From assembly GCA_020631735.1 (NCBI GenBank), contig CM036231.1:7591831-7655830 (forward strand): a stretch of 64,000 nucleotides of DNA, written 5' to 3'. This document shows, piece by piece, positions 47,351-58,619 of the stretch. Numbering within the stretch: position 1 is the stretch's first letter; every line of letters begins with the position of its first letter. The notes beneath the pieces are model-generated. The model was not told where the DNA came from and searched no databases. It was given only the letters and a program-made list of their open reading frames with translations. A program made the position numbers and the translations under genes. Source of the DNA: Saccharum officinarum. Lineage: Eukaryota > Streptophyta > Magnoliopsida > Poales > Poaceae.

Positions 47351-49816
47351 ATGGTGCGTTGCAAGAACGCCGGTGGTGCTCCTGGTGACGGGGACGACAG
47401 TCCTCCTCGTCGGTCTGAGATTGCACGTGGGAAGCGTGTCAAGGTCTTGGCCAGAAAGAAGAAGAAGACACTCACAGAGGCAGAGATTGCTCAGGCCGTG
47501 GCAGATGCAGCAGAGCAGGCAGAGAGAGGTGGCAGGAGCAGTGGCATACGCATAGGCGAGCGTCGCTTTCATCTTGAAGGTCGACAGCTCGGCACAGAGG
47601 CCACTGAGGGCACTGAGGATACTAGAGCTGCAGAGGATATGTCAGTTGATCCACCCACAGAGACCACAGAGGCTCTAGAGGCTACAGCAGATACAGAGGA
47701 GCAGCCAGCTCAGTCTCCAGTACGTCGCCGCTCCACACGCGCCCGTACTCAGGTGTCTCCTAGGCCAGAGGGCCAGCGTCGTGGAGCACGTCCTCCTCCC
47801 AGAGCTAGAGGTTCACCCCCGGTCGAGCACTTTGACTTGAGGGGTGCTACAGCACGTCAGGTGCATGGGTTGAGGTTCGTGGAGGTCAGTCGGTGGTTTC
47901 CACCTGTGAGGGATCCCAGAGCTTCAGAAGGATTCTATACCCCACTTCAGGAGGATTTCTACAGAGCTCTAGTTGATAGCGGTATTGCTTTCCAACAACA
48001 GAGGGTCTGTCGACTTGAGTCACTAGTTGAGGTTGTGGGAGAGCAGCTACGTCCGCATCTGTCCTTTCTGCCAGGCTTGTCAGATCTTCTTGGACGGACA
48101 GGTGCATACTGCGGCACATGGGTCAGAGAGTTTTATGCTTCACTATGGATTGATCCTGCCCATGATTTCATTCACTTTGCATTCCGAGGCCGCGATCACC
48201 GCCTATACAGCACCAGAGTGCGGGAGATTCTCAGACTCCAAGCTTTTGACACAAAGATACATCAGCTATGTTATGGTCAGACTCCTCCACCGAGACGCCC
48301 TCACGGCGGGACAGTGCCACCTACAGACTTGGTTCGACCCTGCTTCCGTGAGCCTTTTGGCGAAGGGTCTCGACGCACGCCCGCCAGTTTGACACCACTG
48401 GCCAGAGTTTTGGATGCTATAGTCAGACGCACTCTACTTCCCAGACTTGGCTACAGAGAGGGACTGACTCGGATGCAGCTATGGGTTGTTCACCACCTCC
48501 TCTCACAGACACAGTTTGATATATGGGATCTCATACTTAGTGAGATGGAGGACACCATAGCTGAGGGCTTCAAGGGTAATCGCCAGCTTCCCTATGCACA
48601 CTGGATCTGCTTCATTATCAGATCATCTATTCAGCTGCCAGCAGAGATCAGAGCTGAGATATCAGATACTACTACTGCTTTCCCTGAGTATGATATCCGT
48701 CAGCTTTGGGCTTCAGTTACCAGAGATCAGGCCCCAGTGCCAGGACAGCGTGTGCGACCTGAGGTTCCTGAGACAGCAGCTGAGCAGGACGCCACAGTTG
48801 ATGAGCTTGCAGAGGCAGAGCTTGCAGATCTTGACGCTCAGCCTGCTGATCTTCCTGAGGATGGGACATCTGACAGCACTGATGAGGACTACCAGCCCAT
48901 CCCCAGGTACCGGTCTCCTCGGTCCCACGACCACGAGGCCGGTGGCTCTGGTTCAGCCTCCCGCATAGACCCAGCCATGGTGGCAATACTTGAGAGGTTG
49001 ACCCAGGCACAGGAGCAGCAGCAACAGCAGATACAACGACAGGCTCAGGACACAGCTGCAACACTTGCACAGATTCAGGCTCGTCAGGACGAGTTTCAGC
49101 GTCAGCAGCTTGAGATCCAGAGGCAGCAAGTCGAAATGCAGCGACAGCAGTACGAGATTCAGTGACAGACTGCAGCTAGTCAGCAGCAGTACTTGGACCT
49201 CCTGCGCCACCTAGTCACTGTTGGGGTTCCTCCGCCTGCTTCCGTCCTGACTTCTGCTTTGCAATCTAGTGATCCATCGAGTCAGGGACAGCCGGGTTTC
49301 CAGTTCACATCTCCACAGCAGCAGGTTCCCCAGTCTTTCCAGTCCCCGAGCTTCACGCCTATTCACACAGGGTTTACACCATCAGACCAGCCTCGCCCTC
49401 ACCTCCTGATAGGCACACCTTTCGGTGATTTCAGTGCTACCTACAGCGAGTTGACTGGTCAGCCGACGCCCTCGCACACTACCTTTGCTACTTCGTCAGG
49501 GTTGTCAGCTTCAGAGGCAGCTATTCCTCCAGTGACAGGGACCGGGACTACAGAGACTCTTCCTTCGTCAGTTGCCTCGACAGATCCTCCAGCTATTGGC
49601 TCGCTACAGGCTCAGGTCACTCAGACGGATCCTATTATTGCTACTACGACAGTATCTGTTCCTGCCGTTCAGACCCAGACAGTTACACAGCCACATGCTT
49701 CTTCAGAGGGTCAGCCAGATAGTTCAGATTCCGAGGGCGATACTCTTCACTTCATAATTACTCCGCGCACCTCGGCACCCGACACGACTCCGTCTGTCCC
49801 CCCATCAGATCCTTAG
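47351..49816 (+). pseudogene. Sirevirus envelope-like ORF with one in-frame stop
   Basis: The ATG at 47351 (MVRCKNAGGAPGDG) is chosen over a GTG 45 bp upstream. The frame is open to a TGA at 49163-49165 and then continues in frame to a stop at 49816, giving about 821 codons with one nonsense codon. The order is: basic Pro-rich N-terminus with a nuclear-signal-like KRVKVLARKKKK; a globular region about residues 160-430 (VREFYASLWIDPAHDFIHF, YSTRVREILRLQ, RRTLLPRLGYREGLTR) that resembles the 'putative plant transposon protein' domain; an acidic linker; a Gln-rich coiled coil (QQQQQIQRQ...); and a Ser/Thr/Pro-rich tail. No signal peptide or clear membrane segment is seen. The function in Sireviruses is not established; 'envelope-like' is a positional name. 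Confidence 0.7.
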
Positions 49817-49835
49817 ATTAGTTCTTTTTTGGCGC

Positions 49836-50272
49836 TTGATGCCAAAGGGGGAGAGAGAGTAGTTTCAGGGGGAGTTTTGAGAAAGGGTTTTCGTTTTTTC
49901 TCCTGTGTGCTACATTCATGCATCATGTTTACTTTTCAGTCATTGCATTCGTGTGACATGTCGTTGTGAGATAAAACCTTGAGTCTTAATGTTTTATCCT
50001 GTCATTTTGTTATCTCTTGTCACCGTTGTTCATTATAGCTCCAAGGTTGTGCTTCCGTGCCTTACTCCGATTACTTATGAGCTATATCTGTTTGTGTACT
50101 AACGCTTTTTGTCTTATCTTATGAGTACACTCTTTTGGCTTGGGACACATAAGCAACTCCTAACCCTTCTATGCTTATTGCTTTTTGCTTATGTGAACCA
50201 TGCATGTTCGAAAACCTCAACTCCAATCTTTCATATCTTAGTGTTGTCATCAATCACCAAAAAGGGGGAGAT
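49836..50272 (+). other. 3' untranslated region with multiple polypurine tracts
   Basis: Polypurine tracts occur as AAAGGGGGAGAGAGAG (about 49845), CAGGGGGAG (about 49868) and AAAAAGGGGGAGA (about 50259-50271), the last directly before the 3' LTR. Repeated tracts are a recognised Sirevirus hallmark. Confidence 0.75.
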
Positions 50273-51877
50273 TGAAAGCATCTAGGCCCTGAGGTTTGGT
50301 TTCGGCAATTGATGACAACGCTTTATTACCATGACTAACGTGTGTTTTGCAGAAACTTTGGTAAGTTAGGTCATGGAGGTTATAACTGCTTTGGGCACCA
50401 TGGTATTCATGCCCCTTGATGGAAATCGTTTCGGTTTTCAAAAGAGTGACGTCAAGATTAAGGACGGTTAGTTCCGGATGTCGAGGTGTTGAGAGACATT
50501 TGGAATAGTCGTTAGGATCTTCGTTTTTCTCTTTTGGCCGTACTATAAAGGGGGGCTTGAGCGGGTAGCTTGACCTAGGCGAGTCCTATGTTTAGGTGTG
50601 GTGCACACTTGTTAAACTTGGCGCTAGGCAGCTCTAGATTAGCTCAAAGTTCAGTTGGAAGCAACTTGGTTCAAGTTGTGACGCGTTTCGGAGTGTTTCG
50701 GGTTGTTTTCCCTTGACCGGACGCGGTCCTCGGCATGACCGGACGCGTCCGGTCAGTTCAGTTCCGCGGCTAGGGTTTCAGCTCTGAACACCGGACGCGG
50801 TCCTCGCGAGGACCGGACGTGGTGGTCAGAAGTCAACACGTGTCACTTGAGGGAAACACCCGATCGGACGCGACCTGGGTGTGATCGGCGCGTCCGGTCA
50901 CAGTCCAATAAGGTCTAGAGACGACCGGACGCGTCCGGTCATCACCGATCGGACGCGGTCGCGCGTCCGGTGCGAGTACAGTATGCTCCCTGCACGATCG
51001 GACGCGTCCGGTCACCCCTGACCGGTGCGTCCGGTCACTCAGTGGTTTTTCGGTTTTCGACCGTTACGAGCGACCGGCGCGTCCGGTCAGTACGACCGGC
51101 GCGTCCGGTCAGCTCGAGTTTGCTGAGTCAGCAGGTAACGGTTCGTTTTGTCTGTGGGGTGTATAAATACATCCCCACCACCTCTTTTAGAGGTCTCTTG
51201 CTCATTTGATCAGCTGATAAACACCTTTGGAGTGCAAGGGAGTGCAAGAGCACTAGTGAGGATAGAGATTTGAGAATCAAAGCTTGAGAGTTCCTCACTA
51301 GCGATTAGAGAGTAGCAAGTGTGCATCCACTTTCTCATTTGGGCTCGTAGTGGTCAAGTGAGAGTTCTAGCTTGTTACTCTTGGTGATCGCCATCACCTA
51401 AACGGCTTGGTATTGATTGGGAGTTCGGTGATCATCCGGCGGAGCTTGTGGATGACCCAACTCATCTTGTGAGCGGTTGTGGGTGATTCACCGCGACGGA
51501 GTGTCAAAGAATCAACCCGTAGAGAGCACTTGATCCTTGCGCGGATCAAGGGGGAGCTACACCCTTGCGCGGGTGCTCCAACGAGGACTAGTGGGGAGTG
51601 GCGACTCTCCGATACCTCGGAAAAACATCGCCGTGTTCCTTGCCCCTTTACATTCAAGCATTTACATTCTCGTATTTACTTTCATTGCTTGTTTACATTC
51701 CTAGACTTGCCATGCTAGACTAGGATTGGAAACTAGGGTGCAAAACTTTGTATCGGTAGACTCTCTAGGAACACAAGTAGACACTAGGGGTGAATTCCGG
51801 CTTGTAGGATTTATTTCTTGCATCTAATTTTTAGAAAAGCCCAATTCACCCCCCTCTTGGGCATCTTGATCCTTTCA
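50273..51877 (+). repeat. 3' LTR of the Sirevirus-type element
   Basis: From TGAAAGCATCTAGG to GATCCTTTCA, followed by the target duplication ATTTT (51878-51882), the same as 30551-30555. TATA box at 51162-51169, palindrome array 50716-51110. Differences from the 5' LTR are few. Confidence 0.9.
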
Positions 51878-51882
51878 ATTTT

Positions 51883-52860
51883 AAATAGACAACAAAACTC
51901 GTGGAACATATTAAGGGTTAGTGGAAAACTATTCCCTAATTATTTTTAGAGTCTTGAATTATCTTTTATTATTCAACTGGTTTTTCTTCATTTTTAGATT
52001 ATATATATATATATGGGTTGCTACACAGTGAATAATTATTATGGGTTGCTACACACCACACTATTACTCACATGGGGCTTAGAGTTTATATATTTCCAGA
52101 TGCAATGAGATGATTCAAAATATAAAAGTTATTTTTATTTTCTTTTCAAATGCAATGTAGAATTTAAATATATATTTAATTCTAAATAGTATGCATGTTA
52201 TTAATGGAAAAGGTATTTTTATTTTCAATGCAATGATATGCTAAGGGAATGTAAACAAAGTAGATATGCTTAATTTAAATGTGTGGATAAATACCGATTT
52301 ACCTTTCGGAGAAGGTTCGGAGATTTAGGTCCGTCGACCCGGACCTTACGTCTGGTTCAGTCTTCAGAGGTTTCTTCCAGCTTAACTAAGGAGCTGGATG
52401 GTTGCTCGTCAAGTGTTGGAGAACTTGATGATGATGTTGATGTTTCTTTTCTTTTCCATACTTTCTTGGACTGAGGAGTCTCTTCCTGTGGTTCACTCTT
52501 CTTCTTCCTTTGGGATAGCTTCTTCTAGGGCAGCTTCTTTCTCTTTGATGGCTTGTTTCTTTTGGCGTTGAGAGCGGTGTCTCCTCTTGTTTTTTCTAGG
52601 CTGCTCACAAGTAGTGTAACTATTAAAGTAACAACGTACCTTCTCTCTAGGGAATTGGAAGTGAATTTTCCCAGTTCTTATGTAGATGATCGCGCTAGTG
52701 GTGTTGAGGAAGGGTCATCCTAAAATAAGGTGGACATCGTCTTCTTCTCCCATGTCAAGAACCATGAAGTCGGTAGGAATATAGTGATCTCTTATTTTGA
52801 CCACAACATCTTTCACTACTCCCTCTGGACGTCGGAATGATTGATCCGCCATCTGCAGCT
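51883..52860 (-). pseudogene. Gag-protease remnant of Gypsy-A
   Basis: On the - strand from about 52860, the frame reads QMADQSFRRPEGVVKDVVVKI, IPTDFMVLDMGEEDDVHLILG, then a stop and FLNTTSAIIYIRTGKIHFQFP. This is the retroviral-type aspartic protease region of Tat/Athila-type Gypsy elements (only the C-terminal half of the fold is evident). A Lys/Glu-rich linker (RKNKRRHRSQRQ, EEEKEA-type) follows to about 52300. RT, RNase H and integrase of this element are absent. The remaining 51883-52280 is AT-rich noncoding. Confidence 0.6.
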
Positions 52861-52935
52861 ACACATATTCTTTCCGTATTTTCTCTGTTCTTCAGGGGTC
52901 TCTTCTTCTATTACTGACACCGTCTCATTGTTAGG

Positions 52936-55503
52936 GGCTGGTGATGGTGAAAGATTTTGAGCCCCCAGTCCCAGAGGACCGCGAGCGGCAGGAGCGGAAC
53001 CGCCTCTTTGTTGAGGAGCAGAAGCAAAAGAAGGACACCACAAAGAGGAAGCGCGATGAACACCTTCGTGCGAGGGAAGCCCTAGAGAAGCGCCGTCGAT
53101 AGCAAGCGCGCGACGGGCTTCCGTGGGAGGAGTCCCCGTCAGAGCCGGAGTCGGACGGGGACAATTTGATGTTTTTTCAGACGAGGAGGAGGAGGTGCGG
53201 GGCTTCAGCAGCAAGGTGCCCCCACAAGGAGCTCCTGCCGGGGGGCTGAGGCCTCAGGGGAGCTCGGTGCTCTCAGAAGAGAGGGCAAGGGTCTGGCCCC
53301 TTGGCCCTAGTGAGATGATTGTGCTGTTGGGGGCCTCTTCCTTAGTGTCAAGTCCTGAGAGGCCTGGGGGATCCTGACGCTCGTGGGAGAAGGCAAAAAT
53401 GCCTTAGAGCAGAGGGCTGCCCGCTCTGGGGCATCGATGGTTGTGCTCAAGACAGGGGTGGTAGGTAGATCCTCCTCTAGGGAGGTGTCTCCGGCCCCCC
53501 TCAGAGGACCAAGGAGGTGGCCGCGGCTACCGGGGCTCGGCTTTGGCTCGTGATGCCCCGGTGTCACCTGACCTGGGTGTTCAATGGCAGAGGGTTCCAT
53601 CGCCCTGCCACTGCCGCTGCCCCAGCGATAGGAACCAGGGGCAGGGACGGCCACGACGGTCGTCACGGCAACGAAGAAGAGGAAGATGACCTTCCCTAAG
53701 TTGAGGTACGTGCAATGCGGTAGTGTTGAGTTCTTTTACGGCTTTTTCTCATTCTCCAGACCGACCTACTCTGTTTATTCTTGTAGCGTGCGTCAGAGGG
53801 CTAGGGTGCCCCCCTTGGCGCCCCATAAGGCGCTCAAGTTAGGGGCCCTTTCTTCCCCGGCGAGGCCGGTCGGATGGCCCAGTGGGCGGCTGTTGCCGAG
53901 GCCGCCCTACAGTGCGGAGCCGCCTCGGTTCATACCGATGAGGCGGTACGGGCCGTGCAGGAGAAGGCCACCACTGAGGCCGAAGCCGCCAAGAAGCGAG
54001 AGGCTGAGGGGACCATGGTTGGAGAGGCCTCGATGACGAAGGTTGACGAGGCCACGATGGCCAAAGCCGACGAGGCCAGGGCGGTCAAGGCCGATGAGCG
54101 CACGATGCCCGTTGAAACAGGGAAGGCGGTGGCGGAGGCGGCCTTAACGTCGCCCTAGATGGAGGACCAGCCGGGGGGTCATGGTGAGGAGAGGGAAGTT
54201 CACACCATCTCCTCAGACGAGCCCCTAGGCCCCATGGGAAGGCGGTGATGGACGTTGAAGTGTCCAGCACCATGAAGATGGCTGCCCTAGGTGCGCCGGA
54301 GGGGCAAAAGGTCGAGGGGAACTTGGCCCTCATCTGCATCGAGGTCGTCCCTATGCCTATTTTCCTAGGTGGTCCTGAGGAGGAGGAGGAGGAAGCACAC
54401 TAGTCAGTCCTCGAGGGGTTTGGGAACCTGGTTGGGTGATCGCTGACGACGGCGCTCCGTATCCTCATCGAAGACCTTCCCCACGCCGTCAAGGTGACTC
54501 CCTCTTTATTTTCATAAAGCCGTTCCCCCTTCCTTTTCCATGAGGGGCCCTAAAACTTGCTCTTTTTATTTCAGGAGCTCAAAGGGAGGTCTTGGGCTAA
54601 GGCCGAGCTCCTCCGCCAAGAGAAGCGTCTCCAGGCTCAGCTTGACCAGCAGAGGGAGTCCCTTGCCTGGATGAACATGCTACTGGTTGAGCAGAGCGTG
54701 GAGATGGTGGATCTCCGCGTGTGCTGCTCCAACCTAAAGGAGGAGCTAGCCACGGCTTAGGGGGAAGTCACTTCCCTGGTGAAGAAAACACAAGGGTTGG
54801 AGCAGGGGCTCGCTCGGGTAAGCACTAAGCGGGATGCCCTGAAGGATGAGGCGGATCACGAGGCTGATGTCGCCCAAAGCCTCCACACCGAGCTGGCGGA
54901 GATGAAGATGGAGCTTGAGTTGAAAGCGGGCGCTGTGGCTCAGGCTATCCAAGTGGCTGAGGCGGCTCATGCGGAGATTCTGCAATGGAAGGAAAAAGTG
55001 GGAGGTAATATTCCTTCAACTTTATCCCTAGGTTTTGGTCGCTATTTTATCACTTATCTCCTTATCCCCATTTGCTTGGAGCAGGCCTAGAGAAAGATCT
55101 GGTCGACGCCACCACGGCCTCTGTCGTGCTGCAAACAGCCTTAGACGCCAAGACCAGGTAGCACACCGCCCTGCAAAATGCTACGAGGGCGGTCTGCGAT
55201 GCTCTCGAACCTCTAGAGGGGAGGTAGTCGGGTAGCTCTCTTCAGAGTCACCTTACCACCCTCTATGGTGGTGTGCGTGAGCGGGTGCGCGATGCCCTCC
55301 ATATTGGCATGAAGTGGGTGCGCGATGCTCTGGCGATGATGACCTCGCACTATGACGGAATTGACCTCCAGCGTGTCAGCGAGGGCTTCGTCGACATGCC
55401 TGACCCCGACCTGGAGAAGCTTGTTGACGCGGCCAAGGCTCCCGGCGTTGTCCTAGCTATCCGCTTTGAGGACGAAGTCGTCTCCCCTCCTCTCGATCTG
55501 TGA
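52936..55503 (+). pseudogene. Additional coiled-coil ORF of Gypsy-2, antisense to gag-pol, apparently spliced
   Basis: On the + strand a charged, coiled-coil protein can be pieced together. The first part (EDRERQERNRLFVEEQKQKKDTTKRKR) is followed by a stop and an acidic region. Three intron-like interruptions have plant borders: after about 53705 (gtacgtgc...ttcttgtag), after about 54493 (gtgactcc...ttatttcag), and after about 55003 (gtaatatt...ggagcag). Exon pieces include ELKGRSWAKAELLRQEKRLQ, EDEADHEADVAQSLHTELAEM-type heptads and a final part ending AIRFEDEVVSPPLDL with stop 55501-55503. Several stops and shifts are present. Such extra ORFs, often antisense between pol and 3' LTR, are known in Tat-type elements. 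The function is unknown. Confidence 0.55.
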
Positions 55504-56275
55504 AGAAGTCTAGGCCATTGCGCCCATGTAATAGGTTAGTTTTTGTGATGGGACAAGCGTGTGGCCCTTTGAGGCCTTTGTGATGAAATCGCTTGTAATT
55601 TACGTGTGTTGCTTTCTTTTGAGTTCCTACACTTGTGCGTGCCTCTTGACAAGCGGTCTGATCTCAGCGACTTAGTGTTTCTTAGGGGTGTCGTGGCCTC
55701 GGTAGCGTAGGTAGAGCTCGCACTATGTTCGTTTGATCGAGGGGTTCTCGCTTTATCATATTCACACCGCTAGGTACCTCAAAAAGAAAGTTACGCAATC
55801 GTTTTTTGCTTTGTCTCCCCAACCCTTGTCTCTAGTTCCGTTCTTGGGCAAATCTACATGAAGTCTCTCCGAAGCATGAGTCGTCCCTTAGGTGAAGAGT
55901 GGTGAGTGGAGGTTCCGTAGCCCAGGGGCATAGGTGGTCTCACGGCTCGACCAACCTTGGCCTCAGTTCGTTCTCTTACTCTTTCGGATTTCATAGTTTT
56001 TTTTACCAAAGTTCGGGAGGGAGCTTTAGGACGGAGTCAAAAAAGCAATCAAAAAAGAAAAAATGTTGGGACTTAGGGGGTGGTTTCCTCCCCACCTAGC
56101 CCCTGAGGGAGGCTCGGCTCTGCCAGTGGTAGGGTCGGGCCTCACTCTGATTGCGTGGTAAAGGAAAGATGCTTTTGACCCTACTAGCGGGTCCGGATCA
56201 GTTCTCGAAAGTGTGACAAGTAAAGAACGCTTCTTTATTGCTTTCAAGATAAAAATATATACAAAGCTTGGGAGC
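55504..56275 (-). other. Spacer between Gypsy-2 pol and the antisense ORF
   Basis: Noncoding sequence between the tail-to-tail ends of the antisense ORF and pol. No clear polypurine tract or 3' LTR was recognised here or farther left, so the 3' end of Gypsy-2 seems to be missing. Confidence 0.45.
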
Positions 56276-57490
56276 TTAAGGGTAAAAGCGACATAGTTGC
56301 TCGATGTTCCAAGCGTTGGTGAAGACCTTGCCCTTCTCATTGGCCAGGTTATAGGTTCTAGGCTTTAGCACCTTGGCGACGATGAACGGGCCTTTCCATA
56401 GTGGTGTAAGCTTGTGATGCCCTTTGTTGCACTGTCTTAGCCTCAGCACCAAATCTCCGACGTTGAAGGCTCGGCCTCGGATACGTCAGGAATGATAGCG
56501 CCGTAGAGCTTGCTGGTATTTGGCTGAGTGTAGCAGCGCAACATCTCGGGCCTCGTCTAATTGGTCCAGCACCTCTTTGCGTGTGGTCTGATTGCCCTGT
56601 TGGTCGTAGGCTTTGATCCTTGGGGTGCCATATTCAAGATCTGTGGGGAGGACGGCCTCATACCCATAGACCATGAAAAACGGTGTAAGTCCCGTGACGT
56701 GACTTGGGGTTGTTATCAAACTACAAATAATCGAGGGGAGCTCGGCGAGCCATGTTCTGCCTAACTTGTTCAACCGGTTGAAGATTCTTGGCTTTAGGCT
56801 TTGAAGGATCATGCCATTGGCACGTTCAACTTGGCCATTTGTCTTTAGATGAGCCATTGCTGACCAGTCCATACGGATGTGGTGGTGGTCGCAGAACTCC
56901 AAGAATTTTCTACCGGTGAATTGTGTGTCGTTGTCGATAATGATAGAATTAGGAACCCTGAAGCGGTGGATGATATCCGTGAAGAACAACACCGCCTGCT
57001 TGGACTTGATTTTGGTGATGGGGCGAGCCTCGATCCACTTGGAGAACTTGTCCACGGCAATGAGCAGGTGCGTGTAGCCCCCGGGTGCCTTTTGTAGAGG
57101 CCCGACTAGGTCAAGGCCCCATATAGCAAAGGGCCTTGTGATAGGAATTATCTGGAGAGCTTGGGCCGAGAGATGTGTCTACTGCGCATAAAATTTGCAC
57201 CCCTCATAGGAGCGTACGATCTCGGTGGCGTCAGCCATAGCAGTTGGCCAGTAGAAGCCTTGTCTGAAGGCATTCCTGACCAATGTTCGAGGTGCTGCGT
57301 GGTGGCCACAAGCCCCCGAGTGTATCTCCTAAAGCAATTGCCTCCCCTCTTTGGTGGGAATGCACCGCTGCAGGATTCCCGAGGCGCTGCGTTTGTACAG
57401 TTCCTTGTCCAGCAGCATGAATGACTTGGCCCGTCGTGGGAGCCGCCGTGCTTGCATCTGATCCAAGGGGAGCACCCCTTGGACGAGACA
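56276..57490 (-). pseudogene. Integrase region of Gypsy-2 pol
   Basis: Read from right to left: the HHCC zinc region (SGACGHHAAPRTL, YEGCKFYAQ); the catalytic core with VDKFSKWIEARP, IDNDTQFTG and NGQVERANGMI (D, D and E present); then ALRRYHS, a stop, and the C-terminal FNVGDLVLRLRQ, KLTPLWKGPFIVAKVLKPRTYNL, NAWNIEQL ending at the TAA 56276-56278. Two or three stops interrupt it. The longest open piece is 56486-57055. Confidence 0.8.
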
Positions 57491-57508
57491 TTCTAGGTAT
57501 GGGATCCG

Positions 57509-58357
57509 CTAATTCGGTTCGTCGTTGTGTTCGAGTCGTTCCTCATCTACGTCCATGACCTCTGGCTCAGGGGTCAAGGGGGGATTAGGTCCTTCAGGAG
57601 GATCCAACCCTAGTGTAGGCTCGGGCAGTTGGTCGCCCTCTTGTCCTAGCTTCCCATAGTCGACGGAGGGCTTGTAGAGGTCACTGGCGAAGATGTCTAG
57701 GGGGACCATGGTTCGACCTGACGCAATCTTTGCTAGCTCATCTGTGGCCTCGTTGTACTTGCGCACGATGTGATTGAGCTCGAGGCCATCGAACTCGTCC
57801 TCTAGGTGCCGCACCGTCTTGCAGTAAGCTTCCATCTTGGGGTCATGGTAGCTCGACTCCTTTATTACCTGATTGATTATGAGTTGTGAATCTCCTCGGA
57901 TGTCGAGGCACTTGATCCCTAGCTCGGTGGCAATGTGGAGGCCATTAACAAGGGCCTCGTATTCTGCTATATTATTAGAGGCCGCAAAGTGGAGCCGATT
58001 CACATGACGCATGCGAACTCCGAGAGGAGAGACGAAGACGAGACCAGCGCTGGCACCAGTCTTCATCAGAGACCCATCAAAGTACATTGTCCAGCATTTA
58101 GCCTAGACCTAGGTTGGTGGTAGCTGGGACCCAGTCCACTTGGCCAGGAAGTCAGCAAGGATATGTGACTTGATTGCCTTTTGGGGCGCATAGGCGAGGC
58201 CATCGCCCATGAGCTCTATGGCCCACTTGGCGATTCTACCCGTTGCCTCTTGATTTTGGATCACCTCTCCTAGAGGGAAGGATGAGACCATAATCACTAG
58301 ATGAGACTTGAAGTAGTGACGCAACTTGCGCCGAGCCAAGACCATGGCATAGAGCAA
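57509..58357 (-). pseudogene. RNase H region of Gypsy-2 pol
   Basis: 58357-58109 holds the RT connection end (KSHLVIMVSSFPLGEV, RIAKWAIELMGDGL, SHILADFLAKWTGSQLP). 58087-57509 begins MYFDGSLMKTGASAGLVF and contains NNIAEYEALVNGLHIA and GDSQLIINQV, so the catalytic D, E and D of the plant Gypsy RNase H are visible, followed by an acidic linker before integrase. Confidence 0.8.
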
Positions 58358-58619
58358 CTTCTGGATCTATGGATACCGGGTCTTGGTCTTAGATAGGACT
58401 TCACTAACAAAGTAGACCAGCCATTGGACCGGGAGTGCATGCCCCTCCTCTTGTCGTTCGACGATGATGGCCGCGCTGACCACCTGGTGGGTTGCCGTGA
58501 TGTACAACAAGAGGGGTTCCTTCTCTGAGGGTGGCACGAGGATGGGAGCTTTGGAGAGCAGTGCCTTGAGCTTGTCGAGGGCCTCCTGGGCCTTGGGGGT
58601 CTAGGAGAAGTGCTCATAT

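Noticed and set aside
32215..49816. Two tandem full Sirevirus genomes as independent insertions
   Set aside because: Only the outermost LTRs have target duplications and they match each other; the middle holds a 100-N gap and no complete LTR.
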